From Chloroflexi bacterium TSY (GTDB taxonomy: Bacteria; Chloroflexota; Anaerolineae; Caldilineales; Caldilineaceae): DNA of 64,000 nucleotides. Both the position numbers and the translations under genes were made by a program. The notes beneath the pieces were generated by a model. It was not told the origin of the DNA and did not search any database. It worked only from the letters and a program-made list of their open reading frames with translations. The stretch is from assembly GCA_019217005.1 (NCBI GenBank), contig JAHBNG010000021.1, forward strand, positions 62,001-126,000, written 5' to 3'. Position 1 is the first letter of the stretch, and every line of letters starts with the position of its first letter. Positions 1 to 8,540 of the stretch are shown one piece after another.

Positions 1-1135
1 GTTGGTGAATATCTACATTTGTGGCGTTGAGACATTGGTTGTAACATGCTTGCGCCTCTTCGGTTGAACGAAAATCGGTGCAGGCGTGAAGATTCTCTGT
101 ACAATGACAACTGTCGCTCAACGAAATTGAATGAGGTGTCCCTTGAGCGATAATCAAGGTGTCTTCTTCGTCCGATGACTTTTCTACGGTTTCCATTTCT
201 TCTAGCGCCGCTTGCGCGGAGCTTGTTTCCAGAGCGGGTGACAGACTCGACACACTCTCTGTAAGCGTCACAGTGCCAGTTAGCACTGGAGTAGGTTCAA
301 TGGCGAGCATAATATCGGTTGCAATGGCTACCTGAAGGGCACAACTGTTGATGAACTCTAACGCAAGGCGCATGCTGTCCGGTTGTAACTGATCGAGCCC
401 GTTTTCGAAATATTGAGCAGAAAGACTACAGTCGTTCATGGCACCGATCATGCGTTCGTGTGCAAGCCGCACACTTGGCGGTGGGTTCAGAACGATCATT
501 TCTTGACGCGCTGCTTGAGCGAAGATACTGAGGAAATCGCCAGTGGCCAGGATCCAATCGGTATCGGTCTTCCTCGGTTGGAGAAGGAGCGGACCTAATT
601 CGGTTAGCATCGAGTGAGAGACGCTGCGGCCCGAGACATATAAAAGTCGTCCATACTCAAGTACATCTTTAGAGATAGTTGGCGATTTGAGTGTTTGGGG
701 AATCGGTTTATCGAGCAGATCGGTTCCACTGAGGTTCGGCGCTGACGATTCGGATGCTGTTTCAGTCGTTGGCGAAAGTTGCTCAATAAGAGCTGGGGCC
801 AGAGCATTTATAATAGCTGGGTCGATCTCATTGAGCACGACAGATGCCAGATTGGCAATCAAGGTAGGATCCAGATTTTCAAGTGTAGCCGGATCAAGAT
901 CTGACAGAAAAATCGGTATCAATTTTTCGATCACCGCAGGATCGATGTTCTCCAGTTGTGTGAGATCGATATTTTCCAAAAGAGTCGGGTCGATGTTCTT
1001 CAAGATCTCCTGAATCTGCGTTGCGGTTTGGGCAGAAGCAGACTTGACAAGGGGCTGATTCTGAGTTGTCACAGCCCAGAATAGTGCAAGACAAATGGCG
1101 AATCCAGTAAGGATTCCGAAAAAGGTTTGTTTCAT
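1..1135 (-). CDS. Secreted Asp-Pro/Leu repeat protein (3' end outside window)
   Basis: The frame is open from an ATG at 1135 down to base 1, giving at least 378 residues; the stop lies outside the window. Residues 1-36 form a signal or anchor segment (hydrophobic FFGILTGFAICLALFWAV). Residues about 40-125 hold roughly six imperfect 11-12-residue repeats of the type LENIDPxxI. A Ser/Thr/Glu-rich stretch follows, then a Cys-rich end (CHCTEN, ACTDF, EAQACYNQC) that resembles Excalibur-type calcium-binding modules; that match is an inference from a truncated end. An AAGGAG ribosome site lies inside the end of the upstream flippase gene, whose stop is 6 bases away, so it is the last visible gene of the polysaccharide operon. 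Function is unknown; a cell-surface role is inferred. Confidence 0.75.
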   Translation of the reverse strand, partial: MKQTFFGILTGFAICLALFWAVTTQNQPLVKSASAQTATQIQEILKNIDPTLLENIDLTQLENIDPAVIEKLIPIFLSDLDPATLENLDPTLIANLASVVLNEIDPAIINALAPALIEQLSPTTETASESSAPNLSGTDLLDKPIPQTLKSPTISKDVLEYGRLLYVSGRSVSHSMLTELGPLLLQPRKTDTDWILATGDFLSIFAQAARQEMIVLNPPPSVRLAHERMIGAMNDCSLSAQYFENGLDQLQPDSMRLALEFINSCALQVAIATDIMLAIEPTPVLTGTVTLTESVSSLSPALETSSAQAALEEMETVEKSSDEEDTLIIAQGTPHSISLSDSCHCTENLHACTDFRSTEEAQACYNQCLNATNVDIHQ

Positions 1136-1141
1136 GATTTA

Positions 1142-2494
1142 CTACTCCTTGAAACGTGTATTTAGGGCAAATGGTGAAAACAAGAGTGAAACAAAGTCGA
1201 TTCTAACGTAACGATAATAGAGCCACACATAGAACACTCCGATAGTTTGCCCTGCAATCCAACCAATGCCGACCCCTACTAGACCATAGAGAATTCCTCC
1301 AACCACCACCAAGATTAGTGATAGTAAGGTGATAAATCCTGAGATCCAAAGAATGCCGCTGATATCTTGTCTGATCCGGCAATCGAGAGTGGCAAATGAA
1401 TTGACTGTATATGGTAACGAGGAAAGAAGAAGTACAGTCAGTAATGGACGCCCTGCCGAACTATACTCCGATCCAAAGACACTGAGTAAGGACGATGAGA
1501 ATGATGCTAGAATCACAACGACTGGAACGAGACCAATGACAGCGAGATACATAATGTACCAGACGTTTGTCTGTTCCGGCGTTTTTCTATTTGATGCTTG
1601 TGCAAAAACGGCTGTCGATAATGCAGTAGGAACCACAAATAGTATGTTTGCCATCATCCAACATATATAAAAATATGCATTGGACGCTGCGCCCAGTAAT
1701 TGCACGATGATCAACGGATAAATGAGCGGAGGAGCGTTCCATAACAATAAGGAAAGATGGTTACTCAGACTGTATGTAATTTTGCTCCTTAAAGAAGCCA
1801 ATTCGAACGTTGGGTAGAATCTGTATGCGGGCATGCTCCTTGGAGCAAGAAATTTAATGGAGATGATTAAGGAGATTAACGCTCCAATTCCAACCGCCAA
1901 CAAAATGATCGTTGCGCCTAAAGAATAGCTTGCAAAAACTATCGTTAAGATTCTGAGTATGTTCGCCAACAAGGTGCGGATAAACAAAAAATGTGTTCTC
2001 TGAAACGCGACATAAAGGCGATCTAGAAATTGCGCTAAACTAAATGCGATCAATACAATAATGAAGAGGCTTGCTTGCTGAAACGAATGAGATAATGGTT
2101 CTAGTTCTCGCGCCCAAAAAGAAGCACCTACCACGAACGCCAACGCAATGAGCAAAGTGCTCGTCGTTACAACTGTTGCACTCGCATTGACAAAGTGATG
2201 AAGAGTGTTGCTTTGCATAGATGGAGCAAATCGAATCAGCGTCGTTCCGAGCCCCATTTCCCCTATTGCTGCTAGCAATGTGATTGCAGAAAGATAAGCG
2301 GCCCCCATTCCAACATGAGCAGAATCAAATCGATGCGTGGCAACGATCCAGAATACAAATCCGAGACCAGAGCCGGCAATTGTATTGAGGATCAGAAAAC
2401 TCGTATTGGCTGCCAGTCCTCCGATAGTATTTTGTAGATTTTTTAATTGATTAGGATAAGACATATTGTTATCATGCGGTTGTGATGAATACAT
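1142..2494 (-). CDS. Wzx/MATE-like polysaccharide flippase
   Basis: This 450-residue protein is hydrophobic along its length with about 12 predicted membrane segments, as in the MOP/MATE polysaccharide exporters that flip lipid-linked repeat units across the inner membrane. The N-terminal part (TIGGLAANTSFLILNTIAGS, then a Gly/Ala-rich SAHVGMGAAYLSAITLLA) is typical of the Wzx group. The start at 2494 has no strong ribosome site; an alternative ATG lies ten codons in, at 2464. The neighbours are glycosyltransferases upstream and a secreted protein downstream, which fits a surface-polysaccharide export role. A short inverted-repeat element (2512-2743) sits just upstream of the start and may have altered expression. 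Confidence 0.85.
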   Translation of the reverse strand: MYSSQPHDNNMSYPNQLKNLQNTIGGLAANTSFLILNTIAGSGLGFVFWIVATHRFDSAHVGMGAAYLSAITLLAAIGEMGLGTTLIRFAPSMQSNTLHHFVNASATVVTTSTLLIALAFVVGASFWARELEPLSHSFQQASLFIIVLIAFSLAQFLDRLYVAFQRTHFLFIRTLLANILRILTIVFASYSLGATIILLAVGIGALISLIISIKFLAPRSMPAYRFYPTFELASLRSKITYSLSNHLSLLLWNAPPLIYPLIIVQLLGAASNAYFYICWMMANILFVVPTALSTAVFAQASNRKTPEQTNVWYIMYLAVIGLVPVVVILASFSSSLLSVFGSEYSSAGRPLLTVLLLSSLPYTVNSFATLDCRIRQDISGILWISGFITLLSLILVVVGGILYGLVGVGIGWIAGQTIGVFYVWLYYRYVRIDFVSLLFSPFALNTRFKE

Positions 2495-2511
2495 GGTTTA
2501 CCGCGACTCTA

Positions 2512-2743
2512 GGCCATTCCAGAAAAATAATTACCCATAAAGACAAGCGCTTCACCCTGGAATGGCTTTGGCTTTTCGACCACGGTCATCGTTTCGTCCA
2601 CACGTGACAGTCACTCACGAATGCAGATGGTCGGCAGCCAGAGAATTTCGGCACGCTTGGACCATAAGTGACAGTCACGGACAAAGGGATGACCAACGTC
2701 AGCTCTTCCCATCGAATTGGGTATTTTATTTTCTGGAAAAGCC
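2512..2743. mobile_element. MITE-G copy 1, ends like the ISAzo13 element
   Basis: The 232-bp segment between the flippase and DUF1616 genes has imperfect inverted ends: left GGCCATTCCAGAAAAATAAT and right, reversed, GGCTTTTCCAGAAAATAAAA, both followed by TACCCA. These ends resemble those of the ISAzo13 elements in this window (GGCTAAACCAAAAAAATAAT). It contains two copies of GTGACAGTCAC (2603, 2669). There is no transposase and no exact target duplication (CTA against CTG). Confidence 0.5.
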
Positions 2744-2783
2744 CTGCCCGATGAAGGAAAACCACGATCATCCAGAGCGCAGT

Positions 2784-3572
2784 TCAATTGGCATTGAGCC
2801 ACAGCTGTACTGTGCGTTTTGGTGTGTCGGATTCAACGGGATAAAGACTCCAAGACACTGATTGTACTCCTGGTTGATCCAAAGTAAACTCGAGCGGAAG
2901 TTCCCAATGTTTTCCTGGCTGCAATGTAATCATTTTTTCAACATGATTCGATGAGATGAGTCGATAATTCTGCTCTTCGGTTCCGTTGTAGTAACCTCCA
3001 ATAATAACGGGAATTGGCATCCCAACTGTTACCTCACGAGGGTAATCCTCAATGCTTCCTTCGTTATTGAGAACATATAAACTGACAATCGGTATTTCAG
3101 GTGGTGCTGTGATTTGTGACACTGGTATGTTGAGTATGAGCGTGGCTGCAATTATGGCTCCGAATCCGATTCCATATTGGATTTTGTCGGTGTGCGAAAC
3201 AGCGTGCTGATTTCGCACAATCGCCACGGTACAGAGTCCTAAAATAATGCCGCTCATCCATAGAACATGTGCTTTGGGTGAGATGCCAACGCCTAGATTA
3301 TTCATGATCAGCCCAATAGTCGTGCTTAGCGCTAGACTGACAGGGATTGACAAAACAATATGTTCAAGTGGAGAAATACTGTTTTTCTGCGGACGCAAAG
3401 CAGCGGCGAGTAATGCGTATCCCGGTAGTAAAGAAATGAGCAGAAAGCCTGTGATCACGCGGATGGATCCACTATAGTTTAAGAATATCAGTGTAGATTG
3501 CAGCAGGGTTAAGAGAGCCACCAACAGAACGTCAGGCTGATGAAGAGTTAATTTGTAAATTGAGCGAGCCAT
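2784..3572 (-). CDS. DUF1616-type membrane protein
   Basis: The 262-residue protein has four or so N-terminal membrane segments (residues about 15-65 and 85-165), with the SLLPGYALLAAALRP motif seen in DUF1616 proteins, followed by an extracytoplasmic beta-rich domain (residues about 170-262, PPEIPIVSLYVLNNEG to VQLWLNAN). DUF1616 proteins often sit in archaeal and bacterial surface-glycan loci; their biochemical role is not established. In the ancestral arrangement its ATG overlapped the 3' end of the upstream membrane protein gene (tail at 3548-3621), showing translational coupling that MITE-A has now broken. Confidence 0.7.
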   Translation of the reverse strand: MARSIYKLTLHQPDVLLVALLTLLQSTLIFLNYSGSIRVITGFLLISLLPGYALLAAALRPQKNSISPLEHIVLSIPVSLALSTTIGLIMNNLGVGISPKAHVLWMSGIILGLCTVAIVRNQHAVSHTDKIQYGIGFGAIIAATLILNIPVSQITAPPEIPIVSLYVLNNEGSIEDYPREVTVGMPIPVIIGGYYNGTEEQNYRLISSNHVEKMITLQPGKHWELPLEFTLDQPGVQSVSWSLYPVESDTPKRTVQLWLNAN

Positions 3573-3621
3573 ATTCCACCATCATCATAGATCACATTCA
3601 TGCTTGAATTATTGCGAATTT
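3548..3621 (-). pseudogene. Displaced native 3' end of the 3723-5285 gene
   Basis: Joining the sequence left of MITE-A to the sequence right of it, and keeping one copy of the GAATTT duplication, continues the upstream reading frame as LAQIR then NNSSMNVIYDDGGIWLAQF and a TAA at 3548-3550. The YDDGGIWL ending is the sort of C-terminus seen in membrane glycosyltransferase-like proteins. The fragment overlaps the ATG of the DUF1616 gene (3572) by 25 bases and is no longer translated as part of its gene. Confidence 0.8.
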
Positions 3622-3778
3622 GGGGGTGGTTCATTTTAGCTGGATAGATAGGTTTACACTTTTAGAAACAGAAAGAACGTTTATATTCTCTGATTTCGCC
3701 GGTTCTCAGAGAGAAAACGGTCTCATATAGATTTTTGTCTATATATCAAAAGTGTAAACCTAATTTTGAACCACCCCC
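3622..3778. mobile_element. MITE-A copy 1 (157 bp)
   Basis: This 157-bp element has imperfect inverted ends beginning GGGGGTGGTTCA and sharing TAGGTTTACACTTTT slightly further in. It has no coding capacity of its own and is flanked by GAATTT (3616-3621 and 3779-3784), a 6-bp target duplication that becomes 7 bp if the ambiguous C is counted. Near-identical copies lie at 48531-48687 and 51105-51261. It inserted into the last 21 codons or so of a membrane protein gene. Confidence 0.9.
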
Positions 3779-5285
3779 GAATTTGTGCTAAATAATTACG
3801 AAAGGGCTGAAATCTTGCCCATACAAAACCAATGACTGGTTCTTTCGAGTTCCGATCAATGGCAATCACATTGATTTCATCTTTGCGCTTGAATCCCTCT
3901 GACGTTGAGACACCTAGCACCTTTTCATAGAGATCCTCTTTGTAGCTTTGAAAGGCAGGTGTCTGTTTCTGATCGACTGAGGCAACAAGATACTTCCCAT
4001 ACAAGTTTAGATCTGACTGAATTGTGTATTGGCTACTCTCTACCTGATGATGGAGCCACGTTGCGCTTGGCAGAACTGCGGCAAGGTCGGTCTGTGTTAC
4101 ACCATTGCCGACCACTTGATCATGATTGTAGAAGATGGCAAACTTCGCAATTGACGTAACCAAAAGCAGTGCTGCAAAACCATACGGCAGCCATTGTTGG
4201 CGCACTCTTTGCACGTAGCATAGACTGAGCAAAGGGAAGATCATCGAGAATGATTTTGTGCTGATTCTCCCCCGGATAGCATAGGAAAATGAGTCCACGA
4301 ATCCCATGGTCAATATACCAGTTCTGACCGGGAAATCGCTATCTTCGGCAGCTGCGGATTTTCTGTTTACCAAGAGTCGATATAGATCACCAACAATCCC
4401 CACAAAAATCGGTAAGAGGATTAGGACGAGCGTAATTGCACTGATCAAACCAACCGATGCCGGTCTGATGAATCGATAGGATGAGCGATTGATTGTTGAT
4501 GGATCAATTGAAACATATGACAAAAAATTTTGTATTGCTCCATCTAATGCATCTAGACCAAATAGCGGTAGATATGAATTGTAGAGGGTTTCATTAAACG
4601 CCAGAAAGATAACCGTAAAAGATGTTGTCAAATAGTAGACTGGTTTTGGTTTAAAAAAAGGTGCAACTTGGGGCAATGCTTTCTGCACGCCAATCAGTAT
4701 ATTGGCACCAATAAGAAATGTAATCAGCCATGTCGCCAAGGTGTAATGGATAAAATGAACACCAACATAGAGGAGCAGCATGAGAAATACTTCAACAATA
4801 GTGCGTCGGTGAAATATACGCATTGCAAATAAGACCAAACCCAAAAAAACTGGAAGCCCAAATGCATATGCAAAGATGCTGTATAAAGCCGCGGCGTGAG
4901 ACAAATTGAATGCAAGATATAAGGTCACCATGCTAGCAATTGCTGGTGAATGCAACAATTTCACTGCGACTAAATAGAGAGTGGCCATGACCAAAATTGA
5001 CCCAATGGGTAAGAACTGAAGTGCCTCTGGTGTGACGCCCATCATGCTGACATATTGCATCATGAGTATTTGGCGACCAATGACAGGTTTGAGGGATGTA
5101 TAAGGACCAGTTTCGGGGATTAATACCTGTGCGCTATCCTGAATAGATTTGATGAACGCCACGTCATAATATAAGAATGGATCTGTCACTCGCTCCATCG
5201 ACAAAAATAGACCAAAGCTTACTGCAAGAAGGAGGGTTAGGATAAAAAAGAGAGTCTCGACTGGAAAACTCTTAATAGATTTCAT
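3723..5285 (-). CDS. Multi-pass membrane protein, C-terminus replaced by MITE-A
   Basis: A 520-residue protein with about ten membrane segments in residues 10-400 and a hydrophilic C-terminal part (residues about 400-505) containing VIAIDRNSKEPVIGFVWARF. The layout resembles GT-C-like or polymer-assembly membrane proteins, but I do not recognise the family. Its last 17 residues (GWFKIRFTLLIYRQKSI) are read from MITE-A; the native tail is at 3548-3621. The start overlaps the upstream phosphodiesterase stop by 14 bases, so the two are co-translated. Loss of roughly 20 native residues may or may not inactivate it. Confidence 0.8.
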   Translation of the reverse strand: MKSIKSFPVETLFFILTLLLAVSFGLFLSMERVTDPFLYYDVAFIKSIQDSAQVLIPETGPYTSLKPVIGRQILMMQYVSMMGVTPEALQFLPIGSILVMATLYLVAVKLLHSPAIASMVTLYLAFNLSHAAALYSIFAYAFGLPVFLGLVLFAMRIFHRRTIVEVFLMLLLYVGVHFIHYTLATWLITFLIGANILIGVQKALPQVAPFFKPKPVYYLTTSFTVIFLAFNETLYNSYLPLFGLDALDGAIQNFLSYVSIDPSTINRSSYRFIRPASVGLISAITLVLILLPIFVGIVGDLYRLLVNRKSAAAEDSDFPVRTGILTMGFVDSFSYAIRGRISTKSFSMIFPLLSLCYVQRVRQQWLPYGFAALLLVTSIAKFAIFYNHDQVVGNGVTQTDLAAVLPSATWLHHQVESSQYTIQSDLNLYGKYLVASVDQKQTPAFQSYKEDLYEKVLGVSTSEGFKRKDEINVIAIDRNSKEPVIGFVWARFQPFRNYLAQIRGWFKIRFTLLIYRQKSI

Positions 5286-6774
5286 GTGTCACCTTCGCTA
5301 AGATACTCTTGCCATTGTATTCTTGGGGACAAGGTACGCCCATCAAGTCTAAAATTGTCGGCGTAATGTCTTGAAGATCCACGCTGTCTCCAGCTAGTTG
5401 ATGCTGACTGCGCATCAGGAAGGTTCCTGTGTCGCCACGATGACTACCTGGTACTAAATTATGTGAAGCCGCTTGTGTAATCAGCGGAGCATGGACAGCC
5501 CACCCTACGCCATATCCATACTTAAATTCCAAAATAATGTCAGGATATTGTTCGATGTATGGTCCCTCGTATAGATCTTCACGTCGAGCAACAAAATCCA
5601 ATAGTTTTGTGCCATCGGGTAGGATACATTCCTTCTTCAGGAACTCGATGATGTCATTTCGAAGTGCCTCGTAATCTTGCCCATCAAGTGCATCACGATT
5701 GATCATAATACCGCCATATGAATATGATTTGATCCCCGACATATCCGATGCATAAGCGAGTGTACGATCCCAATCAATTGAGGATGGGCGCGTAAAGCTC
5801 TGCATGGCACTGGGAAAGCTTCGTAGCATGCGCCCTGCAACTTTTCCAAGACCATAACGACTGACCGTGTAAATTCCGGCACGTTTGACTTTCTCAAAGA
5901 TGTTAATGTGAGGATTTGTTTTGGGATTTCGTGCCGTCAAATAACCCGCCTTGCGTAATAATTCATTGACGCTGACAAGCTTGAACGGGCGTGTACCGTG
6001 TCCATGGTCGCTCATCACGATTACAGTGGTTTCACGATCCACAGCCGCCAAAAACTTTCCGACAATCGCGTCATAAAGTTTGTACATGTTTGGGATCACC
6101 TGTTGCAATGGGTGGCCTTCCTCAAAGCTGGGATCCTCTGGGTCAAAGTAATTCCAGAAGAAGTGTCCCGTTGCGTCAATCGTTGACCAATAGACAAAGA
6201 AGAGATCCCAATCGTCTTGTTCAAGCAATTTTAGGGCAAAATCTGCATCGGCTTTTGTCAATGCTTCCAGCTTACGGGCATAGTCGGTCAGCCCTTCAAC
6301 ACCGCGCTCTGGAAATCCGCGGACACCATTCAGGACAGCGCGATTTGGATATTCTTCCAGAATGTGAGACGGAATTGCTTGAACCCCCTCAACGCTCGAA
6401 CCACGAACAACCATTGTGCCCGGTGTTTCCCAAAGAGGATGACAGAGATGTGGAAAAATTGCTTTCACACGATAGCCTGCATTGCCAACGAGTTCCCAAA
6501 ATGTTTTGCCCTGTAATACCTCATTATCACTCCCAATGTTCTGGATTTGATATGATTTTTCGAGCGGATCCACAAAGCGCACAATTCCATGTTGGGCTGG
6601 ATTGAGACCGGTCGAAATTGTCGCCCAAGCCGTATCTGAGTCAGGCGGGAAGGTAGATCGCAACTTCATGCTCATTGCCTTTGTGCGGAGCATAGTCAAA
6701 TTTGGGAGCTCGTCTGCTAATTGTTCTAAGATAAGCGAATCAAGTGCGTCGATTCCGAGCAACAAGGTCTTCAT
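5272..6774 (-). CDS. Alkaline phosphatase superfamily / type I phosphodiesterase
   Basis: The 500-residue protein carries the metal-site motifs of the type I phosphodiesterase/nucleotide pyrophosphatase family: LLGIDALD at the N-terminus, AWATISTGLNPAQHG with the likely Thr nucleophile near residue 50, IDATGHFFW, VIVMSDHGHG near residue 255, and GSHRGDTGTF near the C-terminus. There is no signal peptide, so it is probably cytoplasmic or faces the cytoplasm. The substrate is unknown; a phosphodiester or sugar-phosphate linked to the surrounding polysaccharide genes is inferred. Its stop overlaps the downstream start by 14 bases, and its ATG overlaps the upstream kinase-like gene stop (ATGA). 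Confidence 0.85.
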   Translation of the reverse strand: MKTLLLGIDALDSLILEQLADELPNLTMLRTKAMSMKLRSTFPPDSDTAWATISTGLNPAQHGIVRFVDPLEKSYQIQNIGSDNEVLQGKTFWELVGNAGYRVKAIFPHLCHPLWETPGTMVVRGSSVEGVQAIPSHILEEYPNRAVLNGVRGFPERGVEGLTDYARKLEALTKADADFALKLLEQDDWDLFFVYWSTIDATGHFFWNYFDPEDPSFEEGHPLQQVIPNMYKLYDAIVGKFLAAVDRETTVIVMSDHGHGTRPFKLVSVNELLRKAGYLTARNPKTNPHINIFEKVKRAGIYTVSRYGLGKVAGRMLRSFPSAMQSFTRPSSIDWDRTLAYASDMSGIKSYSYGGIMINRDALDGQDYEALRNDIIEFLKKECILPDGTKLLDFVARREDLYEGPYIEQYPDIILEFKYGYGVGWAVHAPLITQAASHNLVPGSHRGDTGTFLMRSQHQLAGDSVDLQDITPTILDLMGVPCPQEYNGKSILAKVTHEIY

Positions 6775-7439
6775 GCCGGCACAACTCCTGTTTGTCGCTC
6801 TTCAATTTGTGTCAAAGCCTGTGCGAGCAACGCTTCTGGAGCAGACTCGCCATCTAGCTGAATCACCTCTGGCCATTTGAGTAACCCCTGATACCACATG
6901 CGGCGCTCGTTTAGGTAGTCGACATGGGGGACGTCATTTTTACGAGAGAACGCTACCTCGGCTGGTAGGTCAATGACGGCCGTCAAGACCGGTGTTGGCA
7001 GCCATTGCATGCCCTTTTTGATGGCATTGTCCGTTTGGACAGCGCTATAGTTAAGATGGACAGTCAGGTCGCTAATCACGGTATCGTATACGTACCGGTC
7101 AAGAACGACAATACGATCTGCCAAAAGATGAGGCAAGAGTTTGAGCCAGATCTGTAAATAGTAATCAACAAGGATCGCCCCTGTATAGATCAGTGTTAAC
7201 AAAGGATTTCGCATTGTCTCTTTTTTTGTCTTCGTGTACGATTTGTAGTCTTGCCATTGATCATTCTTGCGCAATAGCGTCAAGCGACCAAGAAGCATGA
7301 GCACGCGAGAGACAACGGGATAGGTTCTACCATAGACATAGACAGCAGATTTCCCTTCTAACCGAAGCGCAGCAACTAGATTTCGAGATAAAGTTGTCTT
7401 CCCCGCTCCATCAATTCCAGTTAAACAGATTAGTTTCAT
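6771..7439 (-). CDS. Thymidylate-kinase-like P-loop kinase
   Basis: The protein of about 222 residues begins MKLICLTGIDGAGKTTLSRN, a Walker A loop typical of dTMP kinases, and has the LDRYVYDT motif (DR near residue 110) and a Lid-like RKNDVPHVDYLNERR. I chose the ATG at 7439, which overlaps the upstream TGA as ATGA, over the longer start at 7451. The protein is divergent from housekeeping Tmk and sits between a GT4 and a phosphodiesterase in a polysaccharide operon, so it may act on a lipid or sugar rather than dTMP; that is inference. Confidence 0.8.
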   Translation of the reverse strand: MKLICLTGIDGAGKTTLSRNLVAALRLEGKSAVYVYGRTYPVVSRVLMLLGRLTLLRKNDQWQDYKSYTKTKKETMRNPLLTLIYTGAILVDYYLQIWLKLLPHLLADRIVVLDRYVYDTVISDLTVHLNYSAVQTDNAIKKGMQWLPTPVLTAVIDLPAEVAFSRKNDVPHVDYLNERRMWYQGLLKWPEVIQLDGESAPEALLAQALTQIEERQTGVVPA

Positions 7440-8449
7440 GTGTGATTCCATAGCTTCTGATAATATTCTTCAAGTTGATTTGTGATCGACTGCCATGAGA
7501 ATTTGCGAACCATTCGGCGAGTGGCTGTAGACTGAGGATGGTTAAGCAACTCTTGAATCTGCGGCACAAAATCATCGTTTGGTCCCACAAAACGCAGACC
7601 TTGTCCTTCTGCAAATGCATCAACGAGTCCACTAAATCTCGTTGTCACGACTGGCAGATTGCATGCCATGGCCTCCAATACTGAAAGCGGCATGGCCAGA
7701 CTATTCCCGGGTTGTGGTGGGAATACATAGCAATCCGCAAGCTGATACAGTTCTTCCACATTGGGTTGGTACCCTTCAAAAATGTGAAATCCATGCCACT
7801 TCAACCGGTCGATCAGATTGCGATTCGTGCCCATGCATAGACTGCCTGCCACAATCACTTGCATGCCCGCACGTGGTAGAGACCGTAGCACAAACAGATT
7901 CCGATCCTCCTCCAGGTGTCCAACATGCAGGACGATTGGGCGAGTGCTATCCAACCTATACTGCTTGCGCAATTCCGACTTTCGGTTCGCATCAACTGGA
8001 CGAAACCTATTTAGATCAACACCATTGGGGAGGTGTGCGACTGTACAGCGGAGTTGCGCAAAGAGATCCGAAGCTGAATCTGTCTGTGTGAGAACCAGAT
8101 TTGGCTTTATGAGGTGCATCAGCTTGCGCTGTATTTGTGAGATCTCGCCCTGCCGAAAATACTTTTCAGGACGCAAAGCTGAAACTGCTGTCCGCGCTGA
8201 AGGCCAAAAGCGTCGCAACAGATAAGTGACAGCAAAACTCTGATTGGTCGGTTGTGCAATCGTATGGATGATTTGCGGTTTCCCTCGCCGCAGCTGACCC
8301 AATGCATCGAGAAAGCGAAAGTTCTTTACATTTAAACGTAAGACGCTATTGCGTTTCTCCAGCTCCTGAGCAAGATAGTGACTCGTGTTCTTAAACCCTT
8401 CATCTAGATTTTCCGAAAAGTCGCCGACTAAGCAGATATTCATTGACAT
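7436..8449 (-). CDS. GT4-family glycosyltransferase
   Basis: About 337 residues from the ATG at 8449 (MSMNICLVGDFSENLDEGF). The C-terminal half has the GT-B donor-site pattern: PIVLHVGHLEEDRNL, CYVFPPQPGNSLAMPLSVLEAMACNLPVVTT (key E of the EAMACNLPVV segment). It would transfer a sugar from a nucleotide-sugar to a lipid-linked glycan at the cytoplasmic face. The native upstream gene (a GT4 split by an ISAzo13 element) ended in TGA at 8440-8442, overlapping this start, so the two were translationally coupled. A longer in-frame start at 8488 is rejected because it reads into that upstream gene. Confidence 0.85.
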   Translation of the reverse strand: MSMNICLVGDFSENLDEGFKNTSHYLAQELEKRNSVLRLNVKNFRFLDALGQLRRGKPQIIHTIAQPTNQSFAVTYLLRRFWPSARTAVSALRPEKYFRQGEISQIQRKLMHLIKPNLVLTQTDSASDLFAQLRCTVAHLPNGVDLNRFRPVDANRKSELRKQYRLDSTRPIVLHVGHLEEDRNLFVLRSLPRAGMQVIVAGSLCMGTNRNLIDRLKWHGFHIFEGYQPNVEELYQLADCYVFPPQPGNSLAMPLSVLEAMACNLPVVTTRFSGLVDAFAEGQGLRFVGPNDDFVPQIQELLNHPQSTATRRMVRKFSWQSITNQLEEYYQKLWNHT

Positions 8450-8540
8450 AGCAACTCTCCAAATATCGTCTCCATATGCATTGCACAATTATTCCACGTA
8501 TAGTTTTCCGCTAATTTTCGACCATAGTTGCCCGCTTTTA
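8440..8540 (-). pseudogene. Native 3' end of the interrupted GT4 gene
   Basis: Directly left of the ISAzo13 element, the minus strand reads KAGNYGRKLAENYTW, then METIFGELLCQ and TGA. This is a typical GT4 C-terminal helix ending. Removing the element and one TTA duplication joins it in frame to RRFCI at 9840 onward. It is now cut off from the rest of its gene. Confidence 0.85.
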
